Shown: piece by piece, positions 18,056 to 27,693 of the stretch
Position numbering within the stretch: position 1 is the stretch's first letter
How the letters are laid out: every line of letters begins with the position of its first letter
Source of the DNA: an uncultured Acidobacteriota bacterium
GTDB lineage: Bacteria; Acidobacteriota; Terriglobia; Terriglobales; Acidobacteriaceae
Assembly (NCBI GenBank): GCA_903832055.1
Contig: CAILAC010000012.1
Span: 20,991 to 84,990 of the forward strand
Reading direction: 5' to 3'
Length of the DNA stretch: 64,000 nucleotides
The notes under the pieces: model-generated
The model's database searches: none
The model's input: only the letters and a program-made list of their open reading frames with translations
What the model was told of the DNA's origin: nothing
Translations under genes and position numbers: made by a program

Positions 18056-21000
18056 CTATTTTTGCGCAGGCGGGTAGTTCACCTTCAAGGTAAGAATCTC
18101 GAAGGGATGGATGGGTGCGGTGACGGTGTCGCCTGTGACCGTCAATGCCTCGCCTTCCGGCTTCTCGAGCAGGTTTGTCAGAGTCGCTCCAGTCGCGCCG
18201 TTGGGTACGTGGAACTCGACATTGTCAGCCTTGCCCGCCCATTCGTACACGCGGAAGATCAAGCTATTGTCGTCCTCTGCCTTCTTGATCGCCGTCAAAA
18301 CCACGGTCTCTGGCTTCACCGAGACGTATGAGTACTTCGCCGGCAGACTGCCCGTGTGGGCCTCAACCTGCATGGCCTGCAACTTGTAGTTGTACTCGTA
18401 CCCGTGACGAACGGTAAGTGCCTGCTTCCAATCTCCACCGTGTGGATAGAGAGCAAAGCTGAAGTGGTGATGTCCGCGATCCGCATCGGGGTCAGGTGAC
18501 GTAGGCGAACGCAGCAGCGAGATACGCAGCACGTTGTCCTTGGCATCGTAGCCATACTTTGATTCGTTCAACAGGCTCACGCCATGCTGCGCATCGCCGA
18601 GATCTGCCCAGCGCAGGGCCGGCACTTCAAACTGAGCCTGCTCCCACGTATTGGTGCGCAGAGTGGTTCGTTGAATGGTGCCATAGGGCACTTCATAAGT
18701 CGCCTTTGCGCTCGTGGCAGCAAGCGGGAATGCAGCCTTAAGCAGGACATGGGTCTCGTGCCAATCAATGTCATTGACGATGTTCAATTGGTCGGAACCA
18801 GCGGCCAGAGTGATATCTTGAACAAACTTCGAGCTCTGCCAACTCCGCTCCACTCGAATGACGGCTTGCATTGGTCCTTTCTCAATCAGCGTCACCGAAT
18901 CTGCCTTGTCAATTGCGGTGAAGTGATCGAGCGTGCCGGGGTCGATGTTCCAGGCATCGTAGTCTTTCGGGAGATCCTTGAATGTCTGTAGCTGGTTGCC
19001 GCATGCGCCTGGAGCGAGAGTTTCGAATTTGCTCTTCTTGTCATACAGGCTGGTGATGCAGCCCGTCTGCTTATCGACGACTACCTTGAGCAATGCGTTT
19101 TCAAGAGTAAGCCCGTCTGCTTTCAAGTCAGTCACAAAAGGCTTGGTTCCCGGCACCACATGCAGCAGCGTATAGCCAAGGGAGGGAACGTCCTTCACAT
19201 CCACGAGCAGGTGATACGCGTTGGTCTTGTCATTGCTGTGCATGATCTGGGAAGGAACAACATGGCTGGCTGCATCAAGGACCGTCACTCCGTTGGGAGA
19301 AGCGGCCGGAAGCTGGACATCAACCGTGATTGATCCAGACCGCTGCCATGCGAGTGGGTTGTAGACGAGTACCGGAACTCCACCGGCCCCTTTGGTATCG
19401 ACATCCGCATTGATTTCGTGCAACGCCGTCTGCGTGATCTCGTTGGTCGACCAGCGCACCTGGTCGTAGTCGCTTTGCGCATCCTTGTAAATGACGCCAA
19501 TGCCGGAGCCGGCGGCAAGGTCATGGAAGACATTGAATGAAATCTTCTTCCACGCATCGGTCAACTCTTTTCCCGGATAGGGTTTGCCCTTGAGCCAGGC
19601 AAGAGATGCATATTTCTCAGCATCGAGGGTCTGAATCTCACTCTCGCGCATGTTGCGCTTGTGGTTCGCCTGGGTGGTCATAACGCCGCGATGATATTCA
19701 AAATACATCTCGCTCTTCCAGGTAGGAATGGAGATTTTGCCATCGACGGGCGTAGGCGATTTGTAACCCTTGGCGATCGAGTCGTAGTCCCATGTAGTTG
19801 AGTCCGAAGCGATCTTGCTTTCGACATTGGTGAAGTAGCTTTGTGCGGTTCCGAACTTCATCGGCGGCACAACTCTTTCCGGCTGGATCCAATGATCTCC
19901 TTCATCGAGCACAGCGCGTGTAGGACCGCCGCCATGATCTCCGACACCGTACAGATCCATGATTTCCGTCATGCCCGGCGCCTGCTTGCGCGCCATTGCC
20001 AGATCGTTCGTAAGTCGAACAGGATTGAGATTCCCATTTGCGTAGTCGTGCGGGAAGTAGGTCAACACCTTGCTGCCGTCTGGCGACTCCCACCAGAAGA
20101 GTTTGAAGGGCAGCTGATTGGTGTCGTTCCATGTCATTTTCTGCGTGACGAAATAGTCGATGCCCGACCGTTTGTAGATCTGTGGAAGCTGCCACGTGTA
20201 TCCAAACGAATCGGGATTCCAACCAATGCGAACGTCTACGCCATATTCCTTCTGGAACCATCGCTTGCCGACCAGAATGGTGCGAACCTGGGACTCGCCG
20301 TCTGGCATATTCAGATCCGGTTCAACCCACATGCCACCAACGATCTCCCAGCGACCCTCTTTGATGCGCTGCTTGATCTGCTCATTCATCGCTGGATACT
20401 TATCAGCGATCCAGGCGTTGTATTGGGCGGCTGATTGGGTGTAGGTGTAGTCCGGATACTCGTTCATCAACTGCAGTGCTGTACCGAAAGTGCGTTTGAC
20501 GACATCGACAGTTTCTGTCCATGGCCAAAGCCACGCCGCATCAATGTGGGAGTTTCCGGTGAGGTGCAGCGTTGCCTGCTTCAGGAACGGCTTGAGAGCG
20601 CTGAGGCTTGCATGAGCCTGTGCGAGTGACGCATCAAATTTCGCAGAATCCTTGGTGTCGAGAGCGCTCAGATCAACGGCGCCGATTGCCTTCTCAAGCG
20701 TCGCCGTATCTCCAGCCGGATCTTTGGAGAGGCTTGGAATCAGCAAGGCAGCGGAAAGAATTTCTAGCCGTGTATCTTCGGGACTGGGCCTGTTCTCAGC
20801 AAAATCAATGCGCAGGTTGGCGCCCTCAAATGTCTTGTTTTCAACCGTGGGCAGCAGCTTTACGGCAACGAGAATCTTCTCTCCCGGCTTGGCCTTATCA
20901 AAGAGGACGATGGGTTCAAGATCTTCGCCAAGCGCGACGCGGCGACCGTTGAAATAGAAAATCTCGGGGATGGGTCCGTTGCCGTTCGCATCAAAGGAAA

Positions 21001-21373
21001 ACCATATCCTTGCGTCCGTCAGGTTATAGCCGTGATGGCTCTGCGGCACCTCAATGGTGCGTCGGAACCACACAGCTTGCTTGGAAACTTCCTGATGAGG
21101 TTTGACCTGCGTCCATGAGGAGTCATCGAGATCGGGTGATTCGCCATGAGGCAGGTCGCCCACATGCGAGCGCCACTGCTCGGCGGGAAGTTGATCCAAT
21201 TCGCTGAGCCGTTGCACCACGGTACGCGAATGTTCGCTGAGTGATTGAACGACTTGTGCCGCTTGTTCCGGCGTCTGAGCCCCGGCTATCAGCGCGCCAA
21301 TCGCGCTCGTCGCAAGTGAGGCCATTGCAATCGATGCAAGCCAACTTTTACTGGATCGAATTCTTACTTTCAT
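18056..21373 (-). CDS. Secreted GH38 alpha-mannosidase
   Basis: The 1105-residue protein has a signal peptide (cleavage near residue 32, AGAQ) and would act in the periplasm or at the surface. An N-terminal galactose-binding-like domain (about 60-210) precedes the GH38 catalytic domain. That domain contains GNSHIDAAWLWPW with zinc ligands His276 and Asp278, and WNPDSFGYTWQLPQ with the candidate nucleophile Asp388. The GH38 middle and C-terminal beta domains follow. GH38 enzymes remove alpha-mannosyl residues from glycans. Its -10 box TATAAT and an overlapping LacI-type operator lie at 21448-21485. Confidence 0.94.
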   Translation of the reverse strand: MKVRIRSSKSWLASIAMASLATSAIGALIAGAQTPEQAAQVVQSLSEHSRTVVQRLSELDQLPAEQWRSHVGDLPHGESPDLDDSSWTQVKPHQEVSKQAVWFRRTIEVPQSHHGYNLTDARIWFSFDANGNGPIPEIFYFNGRRVALGEDLEPIVLFDKAKPGEKILVAVKLLPTVENKTFEGANLRIDFAENRPSPEDTRLEILSAALLIPSLSKDPAGDTATLEKAIGAVDLSALDTKDSAKFDASLAQAHASLSALKPFLKQATLHLTGNSHIDAAWLWPWTETVDVVKRTFGTALQLMNEYPDYTYTQSAAQYNAWIADKYPAMNEQIKQRIKEGRWEIVGGMWVEPDLNMPDGESQVRTILVGKRWFQKEYGVDVRIGWNPDSFGYTWQLPQIYKRSGIDYFVTQKMTWNDTNQLPFKLFWWESPDGSKVLTYFPHDYANGNLNPVRLTNDLAMARKQAPGMTEIMDLYGVGDHGGGPTRAVLDEGDHWIQPERVVPPMKFGTAQSYFTNVESKIASDSTTWDYDSIAKGYKSPTPVDGKISIPTWKSEMYFEYHRGVMTTQANHKRNMRESEIQTLDAEKYASLAWLKGKPYPGKELTDAWKKISFNVFHDLAAGSGIGVIYKDAQSDYDQVRWSTNEITQTALHEINADVDTKGAGGVPVLVYNPLAWQRSGSITVDVQLPAASPNGVTVLDAASHVVPSQIMHSNDKTNAYHLLVDVKDVPSLGYTLLHVVPGTKPFVTDLKADGLTLENALLKVVVDKQTGCITSLYDKKSKFETLAPGACGNQLQTFKDLPKDYDAWNIDPGTLDHFTAIDKADSVTLIEKGPMQAVIRVERSWQSSKFVQDITLAAGSDQLNIVNDIDWHETHVLLKAAFPLAATSAKATYEVPYGTIQRTTLRTNTWEQAQFEVPALRWADLGDAQHGVSLLNESKYGYDAKDNVLRISLLRSPTSPDPDADRGHHHFSFALYPHGGDWKQALTVRHGYEYNYKLQAMQVEAHTGSLPAKYSYVSVKPETVVLTAIKKAEDDNSLIFRVYEWAGKADNVEFHVPNGATGATLTNLLEKPEGEALTVTGDTVTAPIHPFEILTLKVNYPPAQK

Positions 21374-21447
21374 TGAAAGTCTCCTGGTCTCTTTGGCAAA
21401 CGTTTCGGCGAGGCGAACCGCGCAACATCATACCCAAATCAATGCGA

Positions 21448-21485
21448 ATTATACGGCTCCGAGGGTACTTATGGAAACGATACCA
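21448..21485 (-). promoter_or_regulatory. Mannosidase promoter with overlapping LacI-type operator
   Basis: On the minus strand TATAAT (21453-21448) is 17 bases from TTCCAT (21476-21471). The operator TGGAAACGATACCA (21472-21485) covers this -35 box, so a bound repressor would block RNA polymerase. The same 14 bases recur upstream of the Oar receptor. The ATG follows at 21373. Confidence 0.7.
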
Positions 21486-21537
21486 TTTGAAAATTCACTT
21501 TTTGCTTGTTCTTAAGTTCAGGTGATTGAAATAGCCG

Positions 21538-22500
21538 TCAGCGCGGCTTTGGCGGGGGCACTACAGGCAGGTAGGGATTGGGTGTCGCGCTTGAGGAATG
21601 AGTGCCATTCAGTCGGGCGCAGATCTCAAATTCGTGGCGAGCTGAATCCATTGCTCCCTGCTTGCGATACAGGGTACCCAGCTTGAAATGGAGTCCCGAA
21701 CTATCCGGCGAGAGCGATACAGCCCGCTCCAACTCAACCTGCGCTTTGGAGAGGTCTTTCTGTGCCTGGTAAGCCGTGCCCAATTCTTCATGCGTTTTCG
21801 GGTTATTCGGAGCTATCGCAGCAGCCTGTGCGAGATAGGATATCGCCTTTTCCAGATCGCCTTCATCGGCGAGAAGTGACCCCAGGTTCAGGAAGGGCTG
21901 CGCATCCAGGGGAGTATGGCCCTGCCATTCAATCGCAGTCAGGAAGGCTGCCTTGGCTTCAGTCGACTTATCCAACTCCTTCAGACACAGACCAAGGTTA
22001 TTCTCCGCTTCAACATAGTGCGGATGCAGTTCCAATGTGCGTTCAAATGCAGTGGCCGCTTTCTCGAATAGGTTTTCGTTATAACGCGTCCTGCCCAGCA
22101 GATACCAGGCATTGGCATCGTTTGGAGTTTCAGCAATCACTTCGTTAAACCACTTGTCGGCGTCTACATAATCGGCCAGGAGCACATAGTCTGAGGCTAC
22201 GGTCATGAACTCTTCTGCGCGCGGATGCCGATACTTCGCGCCAGCAGTAAATTCAGCGAGTGATTCCTTGGCCTTTTGCTCACGGAAGAGCACATACCCT
22301 AAGAGAAAGTGCGCATCTGGGGAAGAGGGATTTGTGGAGATATAGGTACGAAGCGACGCTTCAGACTGCACAAGTTGACCTGAAGCGAGCAGAGCGCGTG
22401 CGGCAGCAAGGGGGTCGGCCTGAGACAAGGCCGATTGCTGGGTGAACCCGAGCAGCGCCAAGAGGAAAGGAAGCGCGGCAGCAGCTGCAGGAGCGTTCAT
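21538..22500 (-). CDS. Secreted TPR-repeat protein
   Basis: I place the start at 22500 (MNAPAAAAALPFLLAL), one base after the TGA of the upstream TPR gene, giving 320 residues. The frame is open to 22644, but that would overlap the neighbour by 140 bases. A signal peptide is followed by about seven TPR units, with recognisable cores such as AWYLLGRTRY, AENNLGLCL and HFKLGTLYRKQG. The protein ends in a Pro-rich tail. It is translationally coupled to the preceding gene. A role as periplasmic scaffold near the glycan receptor is inferred only from position. Confidence 0.85.
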   Translation of the reverse strand: MNAPAAAAALPFLLALLGFTQQSALSQADPLAAARALLASGQLVQSEASLRTYISTNPSSPDAHFLLGYVLFREQKAKESLAEFTAGAKYRHPRAEEFMTVASDYVLLADYVDADKWFNEVIAETPNDANAWYLLGRTRYNENLFEKAATAFERTLELHPHYVEAENNLGLCLKELDKSTEAKAAFLTAIEWQGHTPLDAQPFLNLGSLLADEGDLEKAISYLAQAAAIAPNNPKTHEELGTAYQAQKDLSKAQVELERAVSLSPDSSGLHFKLGTLYRKQGAMDSARHEFEICARLNGTHSSSATPNPYLPVVPPPKPR

Positions 22501-22501
22501 C

Positions 22502-23692
22502 TCAGTGAGCCTGATCTTTGATTGCGCCTGCGCCTGAGGCCTGCCCTGCGACGGTCTCTCGCGCTTCGCGTTGCAAGCGATTATAGGTCTGCATCTCTTG
22601 CTGAGCTTCTGCTGACTTCCCTTCCGACCGATAGACAGAGGCAAGCAGAAAATGGATAGCTGGCTCGCCGGGGCTTTCCTTTACCGCCATCTCGAGGTCT
22701 GGCTTGGCGTCTGCCTGCTTACCGAGGCGAATCAACGCACGTGCACGATCCACACGCGCCTGCATCAGCGTTGGGCAGCGATCGATGGCAAGATTCAATT
22801 CTGCGAGCGCATCGTCGTTTGATTCGTTGGCCTCCAGCATGGAGTTCGCCAGCTTCCAGTGCGCCGCACAGTTATTGGGATCAACGGATAGCTCGGCCTT
22901 GAATTCCGTCTCCGCCGATCCCCACTTACCAATGAGCCAATACGCATTAGCCATGTGCATGTGGGTACCCGGCTGCTGGGGAGCCAGGTCAACCGCTTTC
23001 TTGTATTCCAGGAGGGCCAGATCGTAATTGTGCATGCTTTCGTCGATCTCACCTGAAATCTCGTGCGCAACCACTGAATTGGGGTCGATTTCATTGATCT
23101 TGCGCAATGCGTCCTGTGACATTTGCAGGTATGTCTTACCGAGCGAATACCAGGCCTGCTGGTCCTTGGGGTTACGATTCAAGTAGTTGCCCAGCGTCTG
23201 CGTTGCTTCCTGATACTTTCTTAGCCTGATCTGGACCTGAGCCAACGCTAATGCAGCCTGATCGTCAGCAGGGTTTGCGTTGACAGCGGCACGGATAAGT
23301 GGCTCTGCCTTCTCGCTCATACCCAGTTGAAAGTAGCTCATGCCGAGCATGGCGGCAGCAGTTGGCATCTTTTCGTGAAGTTTGAGACCACGCTCCAATA
23401 TCTCAGCAGCATGGGAAAAATCATGTTCGTTGAAATAGAGCATGCCGAGATTGTTATAAGCGGCTGCCAGATGCGGAGCGAGCTTGATGATGGCGCGGTA
23501 TTTCTCAATGGCGGTAGCGCTGTCATTACGCTGCTGAGCTGACTTTGCCTGAGCGTAGAGCTGCTCCACCTGAGGCGTCACCTCATCCTCTTCCGCTTGC
23601 GCCCAGGAGGTAGACGCAGTGGAGAACATGACAATTGCAAGCAGACAAACCGGGATTCGCAGAAGTGCGCGGAGATGGACAAGCAGCTTCAT
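22502..23692 (-). CDS. Secreted TPR-repeat protein
   Basis: The 396-residue protein has a signal peptide (MKLLVHLRALL to SWAQA) and then about nine TPR units from residue 38. The cores AAYNNLGMLYFNE, AWYSLGKTYLQM and HMHMANAYWLIGKWG are clear. TATAAT at 23706-23701 ends only eight bases before the ATG, so the transcript may be leaderless or nearly so. It heads a two-gene operon with the next TPR gene, and both lie between the Oar receptor and the mannosidase. A terminator at 23774-23796 separates it from the receptor. No enzyme domain is present. Confidence 0.88.
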   Translation of the reverse strand: MKLLVHLRALLRIPVCLLAIVMFSTASTSWAQAEEDEVTPQVEQLYAQAKSAQQRNDSATAIEKYRAIIKLAPHLAAAYNNLGMLYFNEHDFSHAAEILERGLKLHEKMPTAAAMLGMSYFQLGMSEKAEPLIRAAVNANPADDQAALALAQVQIRLRKYQEATQTLGNYLNRNPKDQQAWYSLGKTYLQMSQDALRKINEIDPNSVVAHEISGEIDESMHNYDLALLEYKKAVDLAPQQPGTHMHMANAYWLIGKWGSAETEFKAELSVDPNNCAAHWKLANSMLEANESNDDALAELNLAIDRCPTLMQARVDRARALIRLGKQADAKPDLEMAVKESPGEPAIHFLLASVYRSEGKSAEAQQEMQTYNRLQREARETVAGQASGAGAIKDQAH

Positions 23693-23773
23693 CTATCACG
23701 ATTATAAAGGAACGTGTGGACCATCGCTGAACGCGGAAGAGAGTGCAGCGGTGCGTATCTTGAGCAAAAAGAA

Positions 23774-23796
23774 ACCGGGCTGCGCGGCAGCCCGGT
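23774..23796 (-). terminator. Rho-independent terminator after the Oar receptor
   Basis: ACCGGGCTGC/GCAGCCCGGT (23774-23783/23787-23796) forms a 10-bp stem with a 3-base loop. On the minus strand it is followed by TTTCTTTTT. It starts 24 bases past the receptor stop and separates the receptor transcript from the downstream TPR operon. Confidence 0.85.
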
Positions 23797-23819
23797 GGAA
23801 GCGATGAGCAAAGGTGAAG

Positions 23820-26800
23820 TTAGAATTCCAGTCGGAAGCTGACCTGGCCCTGACGATTGGGTGTACCTGCGTTATTACCAGTATTCACGACTCGGCCAAA
23901 GTTACCGGTGAAGACACCATCCTTGAAGCTATTGTCATCGATGTTGGTGTCTGGTCCGTTAAAGATGGTCCGGTTGAACGCGTTGAAGTAATCCACTTGC
24001 AGGATGCCGGTTAGATGTTCTCCAATGAAGAACTTCTTTCTGGCATTGAGGTTTTCGTTGTAGAAATTCGGGTTGCGAAGCTCTGAGTAGTTCCTCTTTG
24101 CATTGCCAAGGGTGTAGGAAGTGATTGGGGCGAATGCATTCGGGTTAAAGATTTGAGCTGTGGCAGACTTACCGACGAAGAAATCCCTCGCCCGCTTGTA
24201 GCTCGCAGTACCCAGACTAACTGAATTGACCCGGTTGGGCCGATTGGTGTTGTTTGGAATACCGGTAACACCGGTTCCGACGCCAAATGCCGTTCCAGCT
24301 TCATAGTCAAGAATCCACGCCACCTGCCAACCACCCAGTATCTGACCGGTGATCCCATGGTTATTGAGGTACTTCTTCTTGGGACCGATCGGGAGTTCGT
24401 AGGTTCCGCTGACCTTGAGAGTCTGCGGCTCATCCGCGCCTGAAATTGACCATTCCGGCTTCTGGTTGTACTTGTTTTGGACACCGTTTTGGAAGCTTGA
24501 GAAGCCGCTGCCCGTGTTATCCATCTGATGCGAGAGTGTGTATCCCGCCAGGAAGGCCAGGCCGTTGGTAAACCGCTTTTCGAGCTCGATCTGCCCACTC
24601 TGGTAGTACGCCGTGCCCGAGGCCTCAAAGTTGTTTGAGATGTTGGAGTACTGAGGGTAAGGAGCAAGTGCCTGAGCAACCGTTGCCGACCCGCCAAAAT
24701 CGTTGACAAAGTTCTGGTATGGCAGTGGAACACCATCCAACGATGTTTGATCAGGAGCAAAAGCATCTGTGAGCTTGGCTCCCAGAGTTAGATTCGTGGG
24801 ATTGATCTGGTTGATCGGGTTAAGTTGGCTGGGCAGATGAATGACGCGGTTGCCTAGCCATGCCACGGTGAGGAACATGTTATAAGGCAGTTCACGCTGA
24901 TAGTTTGCGTTCCACTGTTCAGCGTAGGGCGCGTAGCCGTCCTTCTTACTGAAAGCATTGATTTGCGTGCCGGCACCCAATGCCGTATTGAACGGCGTAG
25001 CACCAGGATTTGGCATTTGGTTTGTATCCCAGCTTCCAAAGGAGGATACATTGCTGCCCGAGCTATTGCGGGTATAGGAACCGACCAGCAGATTGCCATA
25101 ATTGACTGCAACCTTGTTGGTTCCATATTCATATGCGCCGCCATTCAGGAATGCAATGGCAAAGCCACCCTGAACTACGCTCTTGTTGTTGATCTTGTAG
25201 GCAAAGCCGATGCGTGGCCCAAAGTGTGTGTAGTGCAGGTCTGCCTTGGAATAACCGGCGCATCCAGTGCAGCTGCCAAATTTGGTTGCAGCACCAGCAA
25301 TCGGGGAGCCCGATGCCCCAGCGTAATGTGGGTCGGTTCCGGTTGGATTGAAGAACACGACATTGTTATGCATTTCCGTGAAGGGATCCTGCAGATCCCA
25401 GCGCAGGCCGAGGTTGAGGGTGAGTTTAGACGTGAGCTTGATGTCGTCCTGGATATATGGAGACAGATCCCAATTGCGCAGCTTCAGCTCCTGCGAGTTA
25501 CTGCGATTCGCAGAGTCAGGCAAGCCGAGCAGGAAGCTCGCAAAGGAGCTGCCGTAGCTACCAAAGTTGGGGTCAGTAACATCCGGCACCGAAGTGGTTT
25601 TGTGACTGAAGGCAAAGTGTCCGCCGGCAGTCTGTTCTTCGTTGTCATCCTGGTAGGATCGGCGGAATTCGGCACCGATGTTGAACGTCTGTCGTCCCTT
25701 GGTCCAAAGCCAGTTGTTCACAAGCGCGATACCGAGCTTGCGGTTGACTGATCCGGAGTTGGAACCGCCGGTTCCCCAGGAGGTCGGTGCATGCTGGCCG
25801 TCGAAGGTGATGCTCGGAGGGATAACGCCGCCAGCGACTGCGGGGAAACTGTACTTGCTGAGGTTGAACTGATTGTTGATTTCGCCGATCCACCCAATGC
25901 CAGCTGTGGTGGCGAGATGCGGTGTGACGGCGTTGTTGTACGTGAGCAGGTACCCGCTGCCTTGCGAGGGAAAGTCGCGCAAGCTGTTGAGAGGGTTCGG
26001 CGGAAGCACGAACGGCGGATTATCAAAACCAACGTTGTGCTCGTGGTTATGCCACATGCTGAAGTGCAGGCTCTGTGTGCTGTTCAGCGTCTGGTCGACG
26101 GTGAAGCCCCAAACGTGCTGGATAGTCGGGTTTGGATAAGCCGCGAAGTTCTTGTTGCTCTCCAGACCATTGCTCAATCCCGGTCGATCAGGGTCGGGAA
26201 GGGACGGAATCAGCAGGGCTGAATTTGCACTGATGCGATCAGGGCAGATCACGTTCATTTTGCCGTTGCATTCGAACTGCTTGCCGGTGGTGGGATCGTA
26301 GATGGGAATCGGGTTGCCTGAGCCATCAACGTAGTTGGTAAAGTCACCCGTCTTCATGGCAGCAGTGGGTACTGTCGAGACGTTCATGTTCTCGTTGTTG
26401 AGCTTGAACCATTCCTGACTGTAATGGGCAAAGGTCTTGTCACGGCCGTTGTACAGGTGAGGAATCCAGACCGGCCCTCCTACCGTGAAGCCGTAATTGT
26501 TCTCGTGATCTGTGGGTGGTTTGTCGTGGACATTGTTCGTATTCCAGTAGTGGTTGTTAAAGAAGCCCACGGAATCAAACAGGCTGTTACGGTTGATCTC
26601 AAAGAGATCGCCGTGATAGTGGTTGGTGCCCGATGCCATCTGATAGGTCAAAGCGCCCTGGCCGAGACCAAATTGCGCGCTGAACGTGGAACGCTCGACG
26701 CGGAACTCCTGCACCATTTCGAAGGGAGGATTGAAGTTGGTGGTATAGCCTTCGGTTTCTGGTTGCGGAGCGGGGATACCGTTGTAGATGATTTCCTGTT

Positions 26801-27389
26801 CGAAATCGACGCCGCCACCGATACGGTGGGAGAAGGTGTTGCCGGTCGTGCCGGGGGCGAGGAACTGAAGTTGGTCGATCTGGCGGCCGCGGCCGGAAAC
26901 TTCGTTCGGCAACGCAGCTACGACTTCAGGCTCGATGGTACTGCCCATCTGCGGCTGAGTTGTATTCAAAGCGATCTGGTCTGAGGTGACCTCCACGGTA
27001 TCCGTAGTGGCGCCAGTGGAGAGGGTGATGTCGACCGTCGCGATCGTACTCACTTCGACGGGTACATCTTTCTGTACGTCCTTTTTGAAGCCGGGAGCTT
27101 CTGAGGAGATGGTGTAACGGCCCGGGTTGAGGCCTGCGACCACGTAGGTTCCAGCGCTCGAACTGACCAGGTGGGTGGCTACGGAGGTTTCCTGGTTGGT
27201 GATTGTGATTTTCACGCCCGGTACGACAGCGCCGGTGGAGTCAGTCACTGTTCCGGTGAGACCTGCGTTAGCCTGGGCGTTGGCAATTTTCTGCCCTGCA
27301 AAAAGCAGGCAAAGGATGCTCAACATCAGGATGGGGAGTTGTCTTGTGAACAGACTTATTGGGTGGGGCGTTGGGAACTGGCGTCTCAC
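23820..27389 (-). CDS. Oar-like TonB-dependent receptor
   Basis: The 1189-residue protein begins at a GTG with AGGAGG four to five bases upstream. A signal peptide (cleavage after NAQA) leads to a carboxypeptidase-regulatory-like Ig fold at about residues 40-120 (GLTGTVTDSTGAVVPGVKIT), then a plug region and a long beta barrel ending in an aromatic strand (SFRLEF). This is the Oar architecture found in many copies in Terriglobia, thought to import oligosaccharides or peptides across the outer membrane. Two LacI-type operators lie about 100 bases upstream. Together with the mannosidase, this suggests a mannose-glycan utilisation locus. Confidence 0.92.
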   Translation of the reverse strand: MRRQFPTPHPISLFTRQLPILMLSILCLLFAGQKIANAQANAGLTGTVTDSTGAVVPGVKITITNQETSVATHLVSSSAGTYVVAGLNPGRYTISSEAPGFKKDVQKDVPVEVSTIATVDITLSTGATTDTVEVTSDQIALNTTQPQMGSTIEPEVVAALPNEVSGRGRQIDQLQFLAPGTTGNTFSHRIGGGVDFEQEIIYNGIPAPQPETEGYTTNFNPPFEMVQEFRVERSTFSAQFGLGQGALTYQMASGTNHYHGDLFEINRNSLFDSVGFFNNHYWNTNNVHDKPPTDHENNYGFTVGGPVWIPHLYNGRDKTFAHYSQEWFKLNNENMNVSTVPTAAMKTGDFTNYVDGSGNPIPIYDPTTGKQFECNGKMNVICPDRISANSALLIPSLPDPDRPGLSNGLESNKNFAAYPNPTIQHVWGFTVDQTLNSTQSLHFSMWHNHEHNVGFDNPPFVLPPNPLNSLRDFPSQGSGYLLTYNNAVTPHLATTAGIGWIGEINNQFNLSKYSFPAVAGGVIPPSITFDGQHAPTSWGTGGSNSGSVNRKLGIALVNNWLWTKGRQTFNIGAEFRRSYQDDNEEQTAGGHFAFSHKTTSVPDVTDPNFGSYGSSFASFLLGLPDSANRSNSQELKLRNWDLSPYIQDDIKLTSKLTLNLGLRWDLQDPFTEMHNNVVFFNPTGTDPHYAGASGSPIAGAATKFGSCTGCAGYSKADLHYTHFGPRIGFAYKINNKSVVQGGFAIAFLNGGAYEYGTNKVAVNYGNLLVGSYTRNSSGSNVSSFGSWDTNQMPNPGATPFNTALGAGTQINAFSKKDGYAPYAEQWNANYQRELPYNMFLTVAWLGNRVIHLPSQLNPINQINPTNLTLGAKLTDAFAPDQTSLDGVPLPYQNFVNDFGGSATVAQALAPYPQYSNISNNFEASGTAYYQSGQIELEKRFTNGLAFLAGYTLSHQMDNTGSGFSSFQNGVQNKYNQKPEWSISGADEPQTLKVSGTYELPIGPKKKYLNNHGITGQILGGWQVAWILDYEAGTAFGVGTGVTGIPNNTNRPNRVNSVSLGTASYKRARDFFVGKSATAQIFNPNAFAPITSYTLGNAKRNYSELRNPNFYNENLNARKKFFIGEHLTGILQVDYFNAFNRTIFNGPDTNIDDNSFKDGVFTGNFGRVVNTGNNAGTPNRQGQVSFRLEF

Positions 27390-27476
27390 GAATCCTCCTA
27401 AGATTTTAGTGAATGTGCTTGTTCAATTGCTTTTGGCATTGGCGACAGGCTGATTCCTGTCTGTCCGGTTCTTGCA

Positions 27477-27517
27477 TTATGGAAACGATGGGGAACAAAG
27501 TGGTATCGTTTCCATAA
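27477..27517. promoter_or_regulatory. Paired LacI-type operators upstream of the Oar receptor
   Basis: A perfect 13-bp inverted repeat TTATGGAAACGAT (27477-27489) and ATCGTTTCCATAA (27505-27517) contains two operator copies: TGGAAACGATGGGG (27480-27493, imperfect) and TGGTATCGTTTCCA (27501-27514). The latter is the exact reverse complement of the site before the mannosidase. The two copies start 21 bases apart, two helix turns. A CATAAT at 27481-27476 on the minus strand could be the -10 box. Confidence 0.75.
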
Positions 27518-27693
27518 AGCGCAAATCCTAAGTCCCACCTCGAACACCTGTCAAGGTTTTTTTCAGAAAAGGGCATCCAGCCCATCGTTTGGTTGATGCG
27601 ACACGCCAGATTTTGTGGTGCAACCAGAAGGTTTGACCCACGACACGAGGTTTCCTCGCACATCAGAAACTCTCAGAGCGTTTCAAGCCGACC

